A stretch of DNA of 64,000 nucleotides from CAVSWT01 sp963782985 (GCA_963782985.1 CAWALU010000002.1:248001-312000); one strand, 5' to 3'; positions 1-9,593 are shown, counted from the stretch's first letter. Numbers and translations: made by a program. The notes: generated by a model from the letters alone, not told the origin.

Positions 1-430
1 TACCGCTGCTGCTTCTAGTAGTTGTGGAAGAACTTCCTGAACTTGTAGAACTTTTCCCTACGTTTGAACTGCTCGAACTACCGCTATCAGTATTTCTTGC
101 AGGCGGAGGAGCATTATTTATATCCCCATTATCTCTCGGCGCTGTTCCTCTTCCGCCGTCATTATTCCGCACTGCGCCTGCAGTTGCATTGTCTCTACCG
201 TCCGAAGCTGAGTTGGCTGCCGGCGGAGTTAAGGTTAGCCACCAGGGATAATTATAGTAATATCCGTATTCTCCGTAATAAGGGTTATTATAATAGCTGT
301 CATAATTACTTTGATAATAATCCGATTCTGTTGGAAAATTATCTTCGGGACTCCAAACAACCGTATAGCATCCGGTAAGAAAAATTCCTAATGACATTAA
401 AATTATAATATTTAAAATTATTCGTTTCAT
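1..430 (-). CDS. Tyr/Asn-rich lipoprotein, 3' end outside window
   Basis: Open minus-strand frame of 143 codons from ATG at 430 to the window edge with no stop. The N-terminus is a lipoprotein signal ending LTGC with Cys21, so the product is probably lipid-anchored in the envelope. Residues 24-60 are Tyr/Asn/Pro rich; the rest is a Ser/Thr/Arg/Asn low-complexity tail. A ribosome site AAGGAG lies inside the last codons of the upstream gene, six bases from its stop, so the two are co-transcribed. It has the same plan as that upstream neighbour (lipobox, Tyr-rich core, Ser/Arg tail), pointing to tandem duplication. Function unknown. Confidence 0.75.
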   Translation of the reverse strand, partial: MKRIILNIIILMSLGIFLTGCYTVVWSPEDNFPTESDYYQSNYDSYYNNPYYGEYGYYYNYPWWLTLTPPAANSASDGRDNATAGAVRNNDGGRGTAPRDNGDINNAPPPARNTDSGSSSSSNVGKSSTSSGSSSTTTRSSSG

Positions 431-436
431 TAGTAG

Positions 437-1606
437 TTATCTCCTTCTACCGCTGTCATTAGAACCAGATGAGCGTCCGCCGGAATTTGACGATCTTCCG
501 CTGTTTCCGCTATTTGTGCTGCGGGGCGGGGCAGATGTTCTTGGCGGAGGACTGTAAGTTCTTTGCGGAGGCGAGTATGATTTGGGCGTATTATTCGTTC
601 TTGGTTTATTGTATGTGCCGCTGTTTCTATCAGAACTTTTTGATCTTGTATCTTTTTTAACTTTCGGCTGATTATTATTATTTGTTCTACCGTTTTCCTT
701 CGACTTACGTTCAACAGGTTTTCTGTAATCGGGAGTTCTCGTATCCGTTTTTTTAACTTCATTTTTTCTGGTGCGATTATTTTCTGCCGCTCTGCCGCTA
801 GTAGTATTTCTTGGATCATTATTTCTTTTAACGGTAGAACGCGTGTCTTCGATGCTTCTTCCGTTCCTAACAGATTTTTCACGCGCGGTGGCTTCGCGGC
901 TTTTATCAATTCCCATATTTCTTACGCCGCTGGTACGGCTTGGTTTTTCAAGCGATCTGGAAACTGCTGAGCGTTCAGTTCGGGTTGAGATTCCAGCGCT
1001 AGTTCCCCTCGTTAATGTGCCTCTGCTTCCAAGGCTGCTTCCTCTTAACCCATCATTATTTCTAATTCTTGTTCCACTGTTGCTTCTGGTTCTGTAATAA
1101 GTATGATTATCATTATAGCTCCAATAATTTCCATAACCATAGTTATAAGGATTATAATTATAATAGCCAGAATAATAATAATTAGAAGGGTAACAAGGCG
1201 AATACCATCCGTAAGTTCCGCACCAATTCCAGTAATTGAACGGATCGTAATAAACAGATGAATACCAGAAAGGATCGTAATAATTTCCAAATCCTATCCC
1301 AATAGAATAGGAAGGATAATAGTATGAATAAAATCTTTTGTGGGAAGGAAAGCCGTCTATATAATAGTTATTAATCACTGTTCCATCTTCATCGGAATTG
1401 TAATAAGCATTATCTTCATCGCTGTAATAATTCGTGTCGTTCTCTGAATTATTATATCCTTCAGCGCGCGAAGCATAATTATTATCCTGCTCAGTTTTGT
1501 TCCTATTTTTATCGCGGTCTTTCATTGCAACTTGCGTATAGCATCCGCTTAAAAAAGAAGCGACTAAAAGAATTAAAATTAAATGTAGTGTTTTAAATTT
1601 TTTCAT
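437..1606 (-). CDS. Tyr/Asn-rich lipoprotein with long Ser/Arg/Asn tail
   Basis: 389 residues. The signal peptide ends LSGC (Cys22), a clear lipobox. Residues about 23-75 are Asn/Asp/Tyr rich, 85-175 strongly aromatic (many Tyr, Trp, Phe, with Asn and Gly), and the last 210 residues are a basic, disordered-looking Arg/Ser/Asn/Thr stretch with Pro-Pro-Arg segments near the end. No enzyme motif was seen. A long overlapping frame inside it has no signal or family character and was taken as a shadow. The 166 bases upstream should hold the promoter. Function unknown; a structural or surface-coat role is only a guess. Confidence 0.8.
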   Translation of the reverse strand: MKKFKTLHLILILLVASFLSGCYTQVAMKDRDKNRNKTEQDNNYASRAEGYNNSENDTNYYSDEDNAYYNSDEDGTVINNYYIDGFPSHKRFYSYYYPSYSIGIGFGNYYDPFWYSSVYYDPFNYWNWCGTYGWYSPCYPSNYYYSGYYNYNPYNYGYGNYWSYNDNHTYYRTRSNSGTRIRNNDGLRGSSLGSRGTLTRGTSAGISTRTERSAVSRSLEKPSRTSGVRNMGIDKSREATAREKSVRNGRSIEDTRSTVKRNNDPRNTTSGRAAENNRTRKNEVKKTDTRTPDYRKPVERKSKENGRTNNNNQPKVKKDTRSKSSDRNSGTYNKPRTNNTPKSYSPPQRTYSPPPRTSAPPRSTNSGNSGRSSNSGGRSSGSNDSGRRR

Positions 1607-1772
1607 TGTGCAACCTCATACTTTTTACTAATGCAATATGTGCAAAAACTAAGCCGGATTAAAGGTCTTTATACGGTAACAATTTGATGATTTGATCTGC
1701 ATTATATCATGGTGTGTACAGCTTAGTAAACAAGTCTGTATAATAATAAATACAAATATCTTGTTCAGAGAT

Positions 1773-2552
1773 TTAGTTGAAAATATTTTTAATGTACTCG
1801 ATTCTAATTGCTCTATCGGCGGCGCTGGGGTTAAGCTTTTTATTATTTAAAATATCGCGTAAGTCAAAGCCAAAAGTAAGTCCCGAACCAAGCGACCATC
1901 GAATTCCCATATTTAAATAACCATTTCCATTACCGAATATTTTTCCGTTATTATCATTAAGAGCCAAATCATATTCGCCAATTAAAGAAAAATCATTGCC
2001 CAAAGTTTTTTCAATTCCCAGATGCAAATCCATAAAATTATCTCCGTCTTTAGATTCAAGCGAATAATTAATTGCAGCGTGAAGACTTAAATAACCAAGC
2101 ATTGCAAAATTTTTACTCGCGGCTGCAAAAAATCCGGGCGATTTAATTGCGTAACGGTTTAGCGAATCAAAATATTCTCCCTTGCCTTGGGAATTAAAAC
2201 CTACAGCTATTGCCGGGACTAACATAGTTTCATTAAAAAGCCGGAAGCGTAAATTTATTGCAGGAACTTTGTACCAATTGGGTTTGCCGGTTCCAATAAT
2301 ATTTGAACCGCCGTAAGAAATACCAAAACTTACATTATCAAAAACTCCGACTTCTAACTTTTCAATTAAAACTCCGTGCGGCAAAATATCCGTTGTTACT
2401 CCAACGAAACCTTTTTCTAAAATTCCCGCGCTTTGCATATCGATAAGCGTTCTATATTCGTATTTAGCGCCTTCGCCCGCTGAACCTTGGGCAGAGATGT
2501 TAGGGCTTATATAAATAACTATTATTAAAATCAGCGATAAAGATTTTTTCAT
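1773..2552 (-). CDS. YjbH-like outer membrane beta-barrel protein
   Basis: 259 residues with a cleavable-type signal peptide (about 1-21, ending ISAQ). The mature part alternates hydrophobic and polar residues with many Gly and aromatic residues, as expected of an outer-membrane beta-barrel, and ends in Phe-Asn. Segments such as VGVFDNVSFGISYGG and the FNSQGKG region resemble the YjbH/exopolysaccharide-associated barrel proteins common in Bacteroidota, but this is recognition by eye. It is the last gene of a likely three-gene minus-strand operon after the small membrane protein (68-base gap) and the ATP-grasp gene. Confidence 0.6.
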   Translation of the reverse strand: MKKSLSLILIIVIYISPNISAQGSAGEGAKYEYRTLIDMQSAGILEKGFVGVTTDILPHGVLIEKLEVGVFDNVSFGISYGGSNIIGTGKPNWYKVPAINLRFRLFNETMLVPAIAVGFNSQGKGEYFDSLNRYAIKSPGFFAAASKNFAMLGYLSLHAAINYSLESKDGDNFMDLHLGIEKTLGNDFSLIGEYDLALNDNNGKIFGNGNGYLNMGIRWSLGSGLTFGFDLRDILNNKKLNPSAADRAIRIEYIKNIFN

Positions 2553-2620
2553 TTTTTTTTGAATTACTTATTAATTATTCCAACTAACCAAACTTAAAAA
2601 TAATTTATCACTTTTTTCTT

Positions 2621-3004
2621 TTATGCTGAATTCGGATAAATCATAATTTCTATAGATGATGGGAACAGTGAATATTTTGATTTGATAAGTACGACAACTT
2701 TTCCCGTTTTATTATTTGCCCGCAAAATTATTTCATCAGAATTTTTAAAAACAACATCCACTAATTCTTTCCCTTCGGTAAATTCAAATTGAGCTTTAGC
2801 GGCTCTAAAAGGCGACTTCCAACCGAATGAATTTACAGGTGTAACTTTTATTGTTACTGTGGATTGATTATCGGAAAAGAGTTTTGCAGGCTCAACTGAA
2901 TATGTTATTTCATAAATGCTAAAAACATATTGGTAAACTAAAAACCCGGCAATAAAAAACGTTAATATAAATACAATAATTAAATTTGGGTGAATGTTTT
3001 TCAT
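2621..3004 (-). CDS. Small membrane-anchored protein with Ig-like extracytoplasmic part
   Basis: 127 residues. One hydrophobic segment at about 8-30 acts as a signal anchor; the remaining 95 residues look beta-rich and resemble Ig-like/invasin-type domains (SVEPAKLFSDNQSTVTIKV, then VVLIKSKYSLFPSS). No cysteine or catalytic motif. It starts 11 bases after the stop of the ATP-grasp gene, so it is probably translated from the same message. No specific function can be assigned. Confidence 0.65.
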   Translation of the reverse strand: MKNIHPNLIIVFILTFFIAGFLVYQYVFSIYEITYSVEPAKLFSDNQSTVTIKVTPVNSFGWKSPFRAAKAQFEFTEGKELVDVVFKNSDEIILRANNKTGKVVVLIKSKYSLFPSSIEIMIYPNSA

Positions 3005-3015
3005 TATTAAAAAAA

Positions 3016-3930
3016 TTACACGTTTTCTTTTTTTAGTTTGATGAGCATTCGTTTCATGTTTTGTATTATCTGTTCAACAACTTTATCAGGCACGCCGTCA
3101 AGGTGTTTAGATTTAAATCTCATATCGCATTGATCATTCACGTAATCAATAACTACAAACATATTGTCATTTGTAAAAACAATTTCAGTAGAAAAAAAAT
3201 CAAGTTGAATAAGATCGGCAATTTTTTTTGTAATTCGTTTGAGCGGTAATAAATTTAATTCTTTCAATTCAGCTTCAGTTAAAATTTCATAAAGATGAGT
3301 TTGATCATCCCACCAAACAGGTATAACTTTTCCAAAAGCCCAAAAGCATCTGAACCAGGCGCGTTTGCCGTTTAAAATTTTAGGATAAATTTTTTCTTGA
3401 AGAATATATTTGTCGTCAGTGTTGATTAATCTTTCATCTAAAATTTCTTTTAAAGATTCGGCGCCCGTTACAACTCCAACGCCGCCGCCTGTAGTGTTGC
3501 ATGGCTTAATAATAAAAGGTCGTTTAAGCTTAGCAAGGTTTTCAACTGAAATAAAAATATGCTCAACTTCGGAGTGTGGGGGAATAATAATTGAATAAGG
3601 AACGTGCAGCCCGCTGGAAATAAACTCAAGATGCATACTTGCTTTATCAATTGCATGAAGCACATTTTTATACGGATTTAAAATTCGAGTTTTTTTTCTA
3701 TGAATTACTTTCCCCATTTCTTCAAAAGTTTCGTCAACGTCCCAGGCTCTGTCCAAATAATATTTAAATGAAATTTTTCTGTTTATTAATAAATCGTAAG
3801 TTTCTTTTAAATTATGATAGCCAATGCGGTAAGTTGTTATGCCTTCATTTTGAAGATTTTTTTCCAGGAGAGTAATGAAGTCTTCATCGTACTCCCAGAC
3901 GTAAGCAAGTCCCAAATCAAAAGAGGTCAT
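3016..3930 (-). CDS. ATP-grasp domain protein (RimK-like)
   Basis: 304 residues. The central and C-terminal parts show the ATP-grasp pattern: RPFIIKPCNTTGGGVGVV (nucleotide-binding Lys and Gly-rich loop, about 137-155), the LQEKIYP adenine-contact strand, and a C-terminal acidic Mg site around VVIDYVNDQCD. Such enzymes join a carboxylate to an amine or thiol through an acyl-phosphate. The substrate cannot be inferred; the two downstream genes encode envelope proteins, which suggests envelope or peptide modification. A good promoter lies just upstream (3949-3979). The ATG at 3930 is the only good start. Confidence 0.7.
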   Translation of the reverse strand: MTSFDLGLAYVWEYDEDFITLLEKNLQNEGITTYRIGYHNLKETYDLLINRKISFKYYLDRAWDVDETFEEMGKVIHRKKTRILNPYKNVLHAIDKASMHLEFISSGLHVPYSIIIPPHSEVEHIFISVENLAKLKRPFIIKPCNTTGGGVGVVTGAESLKEILDERLINTDDKYILQEKIYPKILNGKRAWFRCFWAFGKVIPVWWDDQTHLYEILTEAELKELNLLPLKRITKKIADLIQLDFFSTEIVFTNDNMFVVIDYVNDQCDMRFKSKHLDGVPDKVVEQIIQNMKRMLIKLKKENV

Positions 3931-3948
3931 TTAAGTTTGAAGTTTTTA

Positions 3949-3979
3949 CAAAGATAGAGTTTAGTATATTTGTTTTCAA
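3949..3979 (-). promoter_or_regulatory. Bacteroidota-type promoter for the ATP-grasp operon
   Basis: On the minus strand TTG (3979-3977) is followed by 20 bases and then TATCTTTG (3956-3949), a full match to the TTG-N19/20-TAnnTTTG primary sigma factor consensus of Bacteroidota. The expected start point is roughly 10 bases before the ATG at 3930, giving a short leader. Found by eye. Confidence 0.6.
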
Positions 3980-4109
3980 GTTACCCAATTTATTAACCGT
4001 AAATAAAATCCTAAAACAAAGATATAACAATGCTCATTCAATTCGGAATTAAATTGCTTGTTATTGTTTTGGTATAATAATATTTTTTACAAATTTTTTT
4101 TTTGAGTTT

Positions 4110-5927
4110 ATGTATAGACTAATTTTATTATTAATATCCGCGCTGATTTTTGTTCAATGTTCTTCACAGGAAGGTTTGAATAAAAATGAATCAAATAATT
4201 TATCGTCAGAAACAAACGAAAAAGTAAAATCGGCGGATTCAAAAAAAGCTATGGAGCATTTTATTGACGGTTCGGTAGCTGAAGCTAAAGGCGATTTTGC
4301 ATCCGCCATTCTTGAGTATCAAGACGCTTTAAGATTAGACCCCAACGCCGGAGTTTATTATGCTTTGGCTAAAAATTATTATTTACTCAACAAACTTTTT
4401 TTAGCGCTGCAAAATTCAAAAAAGTCTGTCGAACTAGATTCTCAAAAAGTGGATTACTATGAATTGCTCGCCAATATTTATACCGCCGCGCATCAAACTG
4501 ATTCATCGGCAATAGCGCTGAATAAAATAATTGAAATTGATTCATCAAATATTAATGCTTATTACCAGCTTGCGCGAATTTATGAAAATAATCGTCCCAC
4601 AGAAGCCATAAGAATTTACACCGAATTAACAAAAAGAATTGGACCGGAATGGAGCGTGCTTTCAAGGGTGGCAGAACTATATGAAAAATCTGGAGACTTG
4701 GATAAAGCATCGGAAGCAATTCAAGAGTTATTAAATTTAGATCCGGCAAACATCTCTTTGCAGAAGCTCCTTATTCAATCTTATGTGCGCGCTCAAAAAT
4801 ATGATAAAGCTCTTCAAGTCATAAATGATATTTTGGAGTTAACTCCAAATGATAACGACGCTCATGAAATTAAGGCTCAAATATTTCTAGCTCAAAATGA
4901 TTGGGAAGCCGCGTCAAAAGAATATTCTTTTATTTTGGAACAGCCCGATATTAATTTTGAAACAAAACTAAGAATCGGGGCTTCATATTTTGCGCAATCC
5001 TTAAAAGACAGTACGCTTCTGCCGATTGCAAAAATGTTTTTTGAAAAGATTGATAAAGACACCACTGATTGGCAGGTTAAAATGTACTTGGGCGCCATCG
5101 CCCTTAATGAAGGACAAGACTCGCTTGCTATTGAAAATTTTAAATACGTTACAGAAAATGCAAGATGGAACTCTGAAGCATGGATAAGATTGGGCGGACT
5201 CTATTTTGATAATCAAAAATATTCTGAAGCAGTAAAAGTATTAACTGAAGCGGTGGAATATTTCCCCGAAGATTTTACAATAAATTTAATTTTAGGATTA
5301 GCGCATTCGCAAAACAATGAAAGCGTCGAAGCAAAACCGTTTCTAAAAAAAGCCGTTGATCTAAAACCTTCCGACATCACTGCGCTCTCCGCGTATGGGT
5401 TTACTCTAAATCAATTGAAAGAATACGACGACGCTATAAAATATTTAAATAAAGCTTTGGATATAAAACCCAACGATGTAAATCTTTTAGGAACTGTTGG
5501 GCTTATTTATGATTCACAAAAAATGTGGAGCAAATGCGACAGCGTTTATCAAAAGGCTTTGTCTATTGACTCAAGCAATGCTTTGGTTAATAATAATTAT
5601 GCTTATTCGCTTTCCGAAAGAGGCATAAAATTGAACGAAGCTTTAAAGATGGTTGAAGTTGCAATTAAAGCTGATTCAAATAATACTTCCTACCTTGATA
5701 CCTATGGATGGGTTTATTATCAATTGGGTGATTTTAAAATTGCTAAAAAATATATTCAAAAGGCTATTGATCAAGGCGGAGCCAGCGCTGAAGTTTACGA
5801 GCATCTGGGTGATATTTTATTTAAGATAGGCAGAAAAGATTCCGCAAAAGAAATGTGGCGGAAAGCTTTAAATTTGGATGAGACGAATAACGACTTAAAA
5901 ATTAAAATTGAAAAAGGTGAAATTTGA
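4110..5927 (+). CDS. TPR-repeat lipoprotein
   Basis: 605 residues. A lipoprotein signal ends FVQC (Cys17). From about residue 45 to the end the protein is tetratricopeptide repeats (recurring A-x3-Y-x2-AL-x-LDP/KPN patterns), at least twelve by eye, forming a solenoid for protein-protein contacts on the periplasmic side of a membrane. A TATAAT-like box occurs at 4073-4078 but without a properly spaced -35. The stop overlaps the TTG start of the next gene by four bases, so it heads an envelope operon with the DUF4292 lipoprotein and the M23-like protein. Confidence 0.85.
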   Translation: MYRLILLLISALIFVQCSSQEGLNKNESNNLSSETNEKVKSADSKKAMEHFIDGSVAEAKGDFASAILEYQDALRLDPNAGVYYALAKNYYLLNKLFLALQNSKKSVELDSQKVDYYELLANIYTAAHQTDSSAIALNKIIEIDSSNINAYYQLARIYENNRPTEAIRIYTELTKRIGPEWSVLSRVAELYEKSGDLDKASEAIQELLNLDPANISLQKLLIQSYVRAQKYDKALQVINDILELTPNDNDAHEIKAQIFLAQNDWEAASKEYSFILEQPDINFETKLRIGASYFAQSLKDSTLLPIAKMFFEKIDKDTTDWQVKMYLGAIALNEGQDSLAIENFKYVTENARWNSEAWIRLGGLYFDNQKYSEAVKVLTEAVEYFPEDFTINLILGLAHSQNNESVEAKPFLKKAVDLKPSDITALSAYGFTLNQLKEYDDAIKYLNKALDIKPNDVNLLGTVGLIYDSQKMWSKCDSVYQKALSIDSSNALVNNNYAYSLSERGIKLNEALKMVEVAIKADSNNTSYLDTYGWVYYQLGDFKIAKKYIQKAIDQGGASAEVYEHLGDILFKIGRKDSAKEMWRKALNLDETNNDLKIKIEKGEI

Positions 5928-6706
5928 AAAAAATATTTTTATTAATGTTAATAACATTATTTGCAGCGCTATATTTTGCTGGATGTGTGCCGTCAAAACC
6001 AACTGATGAAGTCGAACTTCTTCCGTCTGAAAGATTAATCAATAAACTTGAAGCCAACAGAAGACGAATAAAAACTTTTGAAGGAAACGGAGTTATAAAA
6101 ATAAAAAGCAGCCGTTTTAATAACAGCGCAACTTTTAAAGTTACACTTTCAAAGCCCGATTCAATTTACTTAACAATTATGGGACCGTTTGGAATTGAAC
6201 TTGCTCAGGCGGTTGTTACTGATAAGAATTTTATTTTTTATGATGCGCTTCAAAATACAGCCTATAAAGGCTCGGTGAATGATAATGTATTAAAGGAAAT
6301 TTTTAAAGTGAATTTAACTTTTAATGAATTGGTTGACGCGTTTGTCGGCTCGGTGAACTTAACAGGTAATCTTTATACTAATCCAACCAGTTATGAAGTT
6401 GAAGATGATCAGTATGTTTTAACTTATGACGATTCTCTCTCCAGCAAAGAAACAAAATACCGGGTTGATATACGCGAGTTGGGAATTACAAATTATCAAC
6501 TAAGCGATAATGGCAATGAATTACTGGAAGGAAATTACTCTCAATTTGAATTACTTGAAGGCGTTGCTGTCCCAAATAAAATTGAAATTCAAAATAAAAA
6601 AGATGACCAAATAATTGATATAGAATACCGAAACATAGCGTCCAACAAAAAAAATATCTTCATTGATTTTAAAATACCTGAAGATGCAACTATAATTAAA
6701 TGGTAA
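5924..6706 (+). CDS. DUF4292 (LolB/LppX-like) lipoprotein
   Basis: 260 residues from a TTG start that overlaps the previous stop by four bases and has the ribosome site AAGGTG upstream. The signal ends FAGC (Cys21). The conserved part RIKTFEGNGVIKIK, followed by SKPDSIYLTIMGPFGIELA, matches DUF4292, a Bacteroidota relative of the LolA/LolB lipid-binding fold. Likely role: outer-membrane lipoprotein handling or another lipid-binding task. The last seven bases overlap the next gene. The family call is from memory of its motif, not a search. Confidence 0.75.
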   Translation: MKKIFLLMLITLFAALYFAGCVPSKPTDEVELLPSERLINKLEANRRRIKTFEGNGVIKIKSSRFNNSATFKVTLSKPDSIYLTIMGPFGIELAQAVVTDKNFIFYDALQNTAYKGSVNDNVLKEIFKVNLTFNELVDAFVGSVNLTGNLYTNPTSYEVEDDQYVLTYDDSLSSKETKYRVDIRELGITNYQLSDNGNELLEGNYSQFELLEGVAVPNKIEIQNKKDDQIIDIEYRNIASNKKNIFIDFKIPEDATIIKW

Positions 6707-7986
6707 TTGGGAAAAAATATTTTGCAGCCTTTCTCACGCTTATTTTCGCCGCTTCGATTTATCCGCAGCAAAACCAGCAAATTGATTTAAAGAAAAATGA
6801 ACTTGAAAAAATTCACGATGACATTCGTGAATTAGAAAATGATATATCTCAAAAATCAGCGAAGGAAAAAGAAACTTACGCGGTTTATGAAAATTATAAT
6901 AAGCAAAACTTTTTGCTTTCAAAGTTGATTGCCAAAATAAAAGATGAAGAAAATAATCTTCAACGAAAAATAACTTCCGGCGAAGAAAAAATAACCTCGC
7001 TTAAAAAAGAAATTACCGACCTACAAAAAAATTACTCAAAGTACGTTGTCTCTATTTACAAATACGGCGGTCAAAATGAATTGGCAAGTCTGTTTGACGC
7101 TGAATCTGTTCAGCAGGCTTTGCTTCGTTATAAATATTTGCAGAAGTTTTCAGAAAAACGGGAAGCTGATTTAAAGAAATTTGAAGAAAGTAAGAAACAG
7201 CTTTTAGAAACAAGAGTAATTTTAGAGAAAGAAAAAAATAAAAAGGCGGCGCTGGTTATTCAAAAACAAAAAGAAGAAAATTTATTAGCGGGTAAAATTT
7301 CCGAAAGAAAAAAAATATTAAATGTTATAAAGCATGATAAAGCTTCTTTAAAAAAAGAATTAATTTCAAAAAAATCAGCTGAAGATCAAATTAAAAATTT
7401 AATTAGTAAGCTTATTGAGGAAGAGGATCGAAAGAAAAAAGAAGCCAATAGATTAGCAAAATTAGAAAAAGAAAAAACGCAAAACCCTTCCACGGAAAAG
7501 ACCAAAGAAAAAAGTATCGGCGCCTCAACTGAAACGCCTCCCGTTGATTATAACTTTGATTTGTCTAATTCAAATTTCACTTCATTCTCAAAATTACGCG
7601 GGAGTTTAAACTTGCCCATTTTAAACGGGAAAATAATTAATCAATTTGGTGAAAATCTAAATTCAAAATTAAATACGGTAACGCTTAATTATGGAATTGA
7701 TATAAAAGCCGGCGGCGACTTAAATGTAAAAGCTGTGGCGGATGGTATCGTTTCCGTTATCGATTGGATTCCCGGTTACGGCAGCGTAATTATTGTTACG
7801 CACAAAGATAATTACCGCACTGTTTACAGCCACCTTTCAGAAATATTTGTTAAAGAAGGGGACAAATTAAAAACAGGAGATTTAATTGCAAAGGTAGGCG
7901 AAAGTTTGGAAGGAAATATTTTACACTTTGAAATCTGGAGTTCGCGCAGCAATCAAAACCCGGAAATATGGCTTGCGAAAAAATAA
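6700..7986 (+). CDS. EnvC-like murein hydrolase activator with degenerate M23 domain
   Basis: 428 residues: signal peptide (about 1-22), long coiled coil (about 25-260, Glu/Lys rich), a Ser/Thr/Pro linker, then an M23/LytM domain (about 300-428). In active M23 peptidases zinc is held by HxxxD and the second His of HxH. Here the HxxxD position reads Asn330-x3-Asp334 (NYGID) and HxH reads ILHFE with only His409 kept, so one ligand is missing. That matches EnvC and NlpD, which activate amidases instead of cutting peptidoglycan. It overlaps the DUF4292 gene and leads into glycosyltransferase genes. Confidence 0.85.
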   Translation: MVIGKKYFAAFLTLIFAASIYPQQNQQIDLKKNELEKIHDDIRELENDISQKSAKEKETYAVYENYNKQNFLLSKLIAKIKDEENNLQRKITSGEEKITSLKKEITDLQKNYSKYVVSIYKYGGQNELASLFDAESVQQALLRYKYLQKFSEKREADLKKFEESKKQLLETRVILEKEKNKKAALVIQKQKEENLLAGKISERKKILNVIKHDKASLKKELISKKSAEDQIKNLISKLIEEEDRKKKEANRLAKLEKEKTQNPSTEKTKEKSIGASTETPPVDYNFDLSNSNFTSFSKLRGSLNLPILNGKIINQFGENLNSKLNTVTLNYGIDIKAGGDLNVKAVADGIVSVIDWIPGYGSVIIVTHKDNYRTVYSHLSEIFVKEGDKLKTGDLIAKVGESLEGNILHFEIWSSRSNQNPEIWLAKK

Positions 7987-8012
7987 TTATCACTTAGCCT
8001 AATAAAGCTAAA

Positions 8013-9593
8013 ATGAAAAACTATTCTCAAACATTACTTCTCCCTTTTTCTATAATATTTTTGGTTAATATAATTTTTTACCTTCCTATTATTTTAAGCT
8101 TCCCCGGTTTTATCTACGATGACTACAGTGTTTTTGCTATGGTATCCAACAGTCATCAGCTTATTTCCACCAATCCAAATGAAATATTTTTCTTTTTTGT
8201 AAGACCGCTTTCTTACCTAACTTTTAAATTGGATTACCTTCTATGGGGAAATAATTTTTTAGGAATGAAACTGTTTACATTGGTTTTACAAATAGTATTC
8301 ATGTGCACATTCTTTCTAATTCTTAAAACTATTTCAGAACTTCGACATAAAAAATTTAATATGTGGCTGGCGCTGCTGCCTGCAATAGTTTTTTCAATTC
8401 ATCCCGCCAGCTTAATTTGGATTTATTGGATCAGCAATAGAACAGAGCTTTTAGGACTTTTATTTTATTCTGCTTCTATGTTATTCTTCTTAAAATATTT
8501 CCTTAAACAAAAATCATATTATTTAATATTTGTAATTATCTTTTATATTTTTTCAATTCTATCCAAACAGCAGGGGATACATCTTCCTCTATTATTTATC
8601 TTCGCTTTACTGTTTCTAAAATTTATTCCTAAAAAAAGAAAAAAAAGTGTATTTGTTTCTGTGGCAGTATGTACAGTTTTAATGCTATCCTACTCGGTTT
8701 TAAATTATTTTTTATTTGGGTCCACATTAGATTTAGCTCTACATATATTTAAGAAACCATTATCTCTAATAGGAAACATATTACACGCCGTATTTCCCAT
8801 TGCATCGCAAAATATTTATAACTTTTTTCTGCTGAATAAAACTTTGGCGCTTATGGCTTTAATGGCTTTGGCAATAATTCTTATTGTAACCATATTCGTA
8901 AAAAAAGTACGGTTAAAAAGTATTTTACTTACAATGCTTTTTATTTTTGTAATTTTTTATCCAAGAATATTAGCTGTCGGAAACATCAGGGTAAATGGGA
9001 TAATTGTTTTTTGGGTGATGATAGGATTGTATTTATTATTAACTGAATTTAATATTAAAGATAAATTATTAATACCGTTGATTTCAGTTATTCTGGCAAT
9101 TTCAATTTTTACTTTTATTGTAACTGCAGCAAATCATTTTCAGGTTATCAAAAATTACAAAAAGCAGCAAGAGCAATTAGCAAATATTTTAAAGGATAAT
9201 GAGAATGCTTCAGTCTTTAGCGACCATTATTATGAAACGCTGCAGCCTGAAATTTATTATTATAAAAATAAAACCTTTGGAGTAGATTCAACCTTTAAAG
9301 CGCTTCCAATATTTTTTGACCGCAAACTGAAAAGCAATTATAATTTTGATGAAATGCTGATTGATATTACAAGTGAAAATGATGGTTTGAAAATTAGGAG
9401 TTTAGATCCGCTTATTTATCTTTCATATAACTTGGACAAAACAATTGAAGAAGGAATTAAAATATTTGAAACAAAGCAAAGCTTTTCAGGCCGCGATTAT
9501 TCCTACATAAAACTTATTCTTCCAAAAAATTATGCAGATTATTTAATTTATTTTAACGGCGGTAACTGGGAAAAGATAAATTTAAAAAGGTGA
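8013..9593 (+). CDS. Polytopic membrane glycosyltransferase (GT39/PMT-like)
   Basis: 526 residues with about ten hydrophobic segments spread over residues 10-375 and a soluble C-terminal part of about 150 residues. The first periplasmic loop carries an acidic pair in GFIYDDYSVF, as in the Asp-Asp/Asp-Glu loop of GT-C polyprenyl-phosphate-sugar transferases, and the 'PLSYLTFKLDYLLWG' region is typical of this group. It probably moves a sugar from a lipid carrier on the outer side of the inner membrane. The GT2 gene follows after nine bases, supporting a polysaccharide or protein-glycosylation role. Substrate unknown. Confidence 0.65.
   Translation: MKNYSQTLLLPFSIIFLVNIIFYLPIILSFPGFIYDDYSVFAMVSNSHQLISTNPNEIFFFFVRPLSYLTFKLDYLLWGNNFLGMKLFTLVLQIVFMCTFFLILKTISELRHKKFNMWLALLPAIVFSIHPASLIWIYWISNRTELLGLLFYSASMLFFLKYFLKQKSYYLIFVIIFYIFSILSKQQGIHLPLLFIFALLFLKFIPKKRKKSVFVSVAVCTVLMLSYSVLNYFLFGSTLDLALHIFKKPLSLIGNILHAVFPIASQNIYNFFLLNKTLALMALMALAIILIVTIFVKKVRLKSILLTMLFIFVIFYPRILAVGNIRVNGIIVFWVMIGLYLLLTEFNIKDKLLIPLISVILAISIFTFIVTAANHFQVIKNYKKQQEQLANILKDNENASVFSDHYYETLQPEIYYYKNKTFGVDSTFKALPIFFDRKLKSNYNFDEMLIDITSENDGLKIRSLDPLIYLSYNLDKTIEEGIKIFETKQSFSGRDYSYIKLILPKNYADYLIYFNGGNWEKINLKR

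Noticed and set aside
430..909. 159-codon minus-strand frame inside the Tyr-rich lipoprotein gene
   Set aside because: Overlaps the signal-bearing lipoprotein frame along its full length, has no signal or family character, and its Arg/Ile-rich product arises from the low-complexity tail.
4073..4078. TATAAT box before the TPR lipoprotein
   Set aside because: No TTGACA-like or TTG box at a suitable distance, and TATAAT is expected by chance in such AT-rich DNA; the good promoters here are of the TAnnTTTG type.
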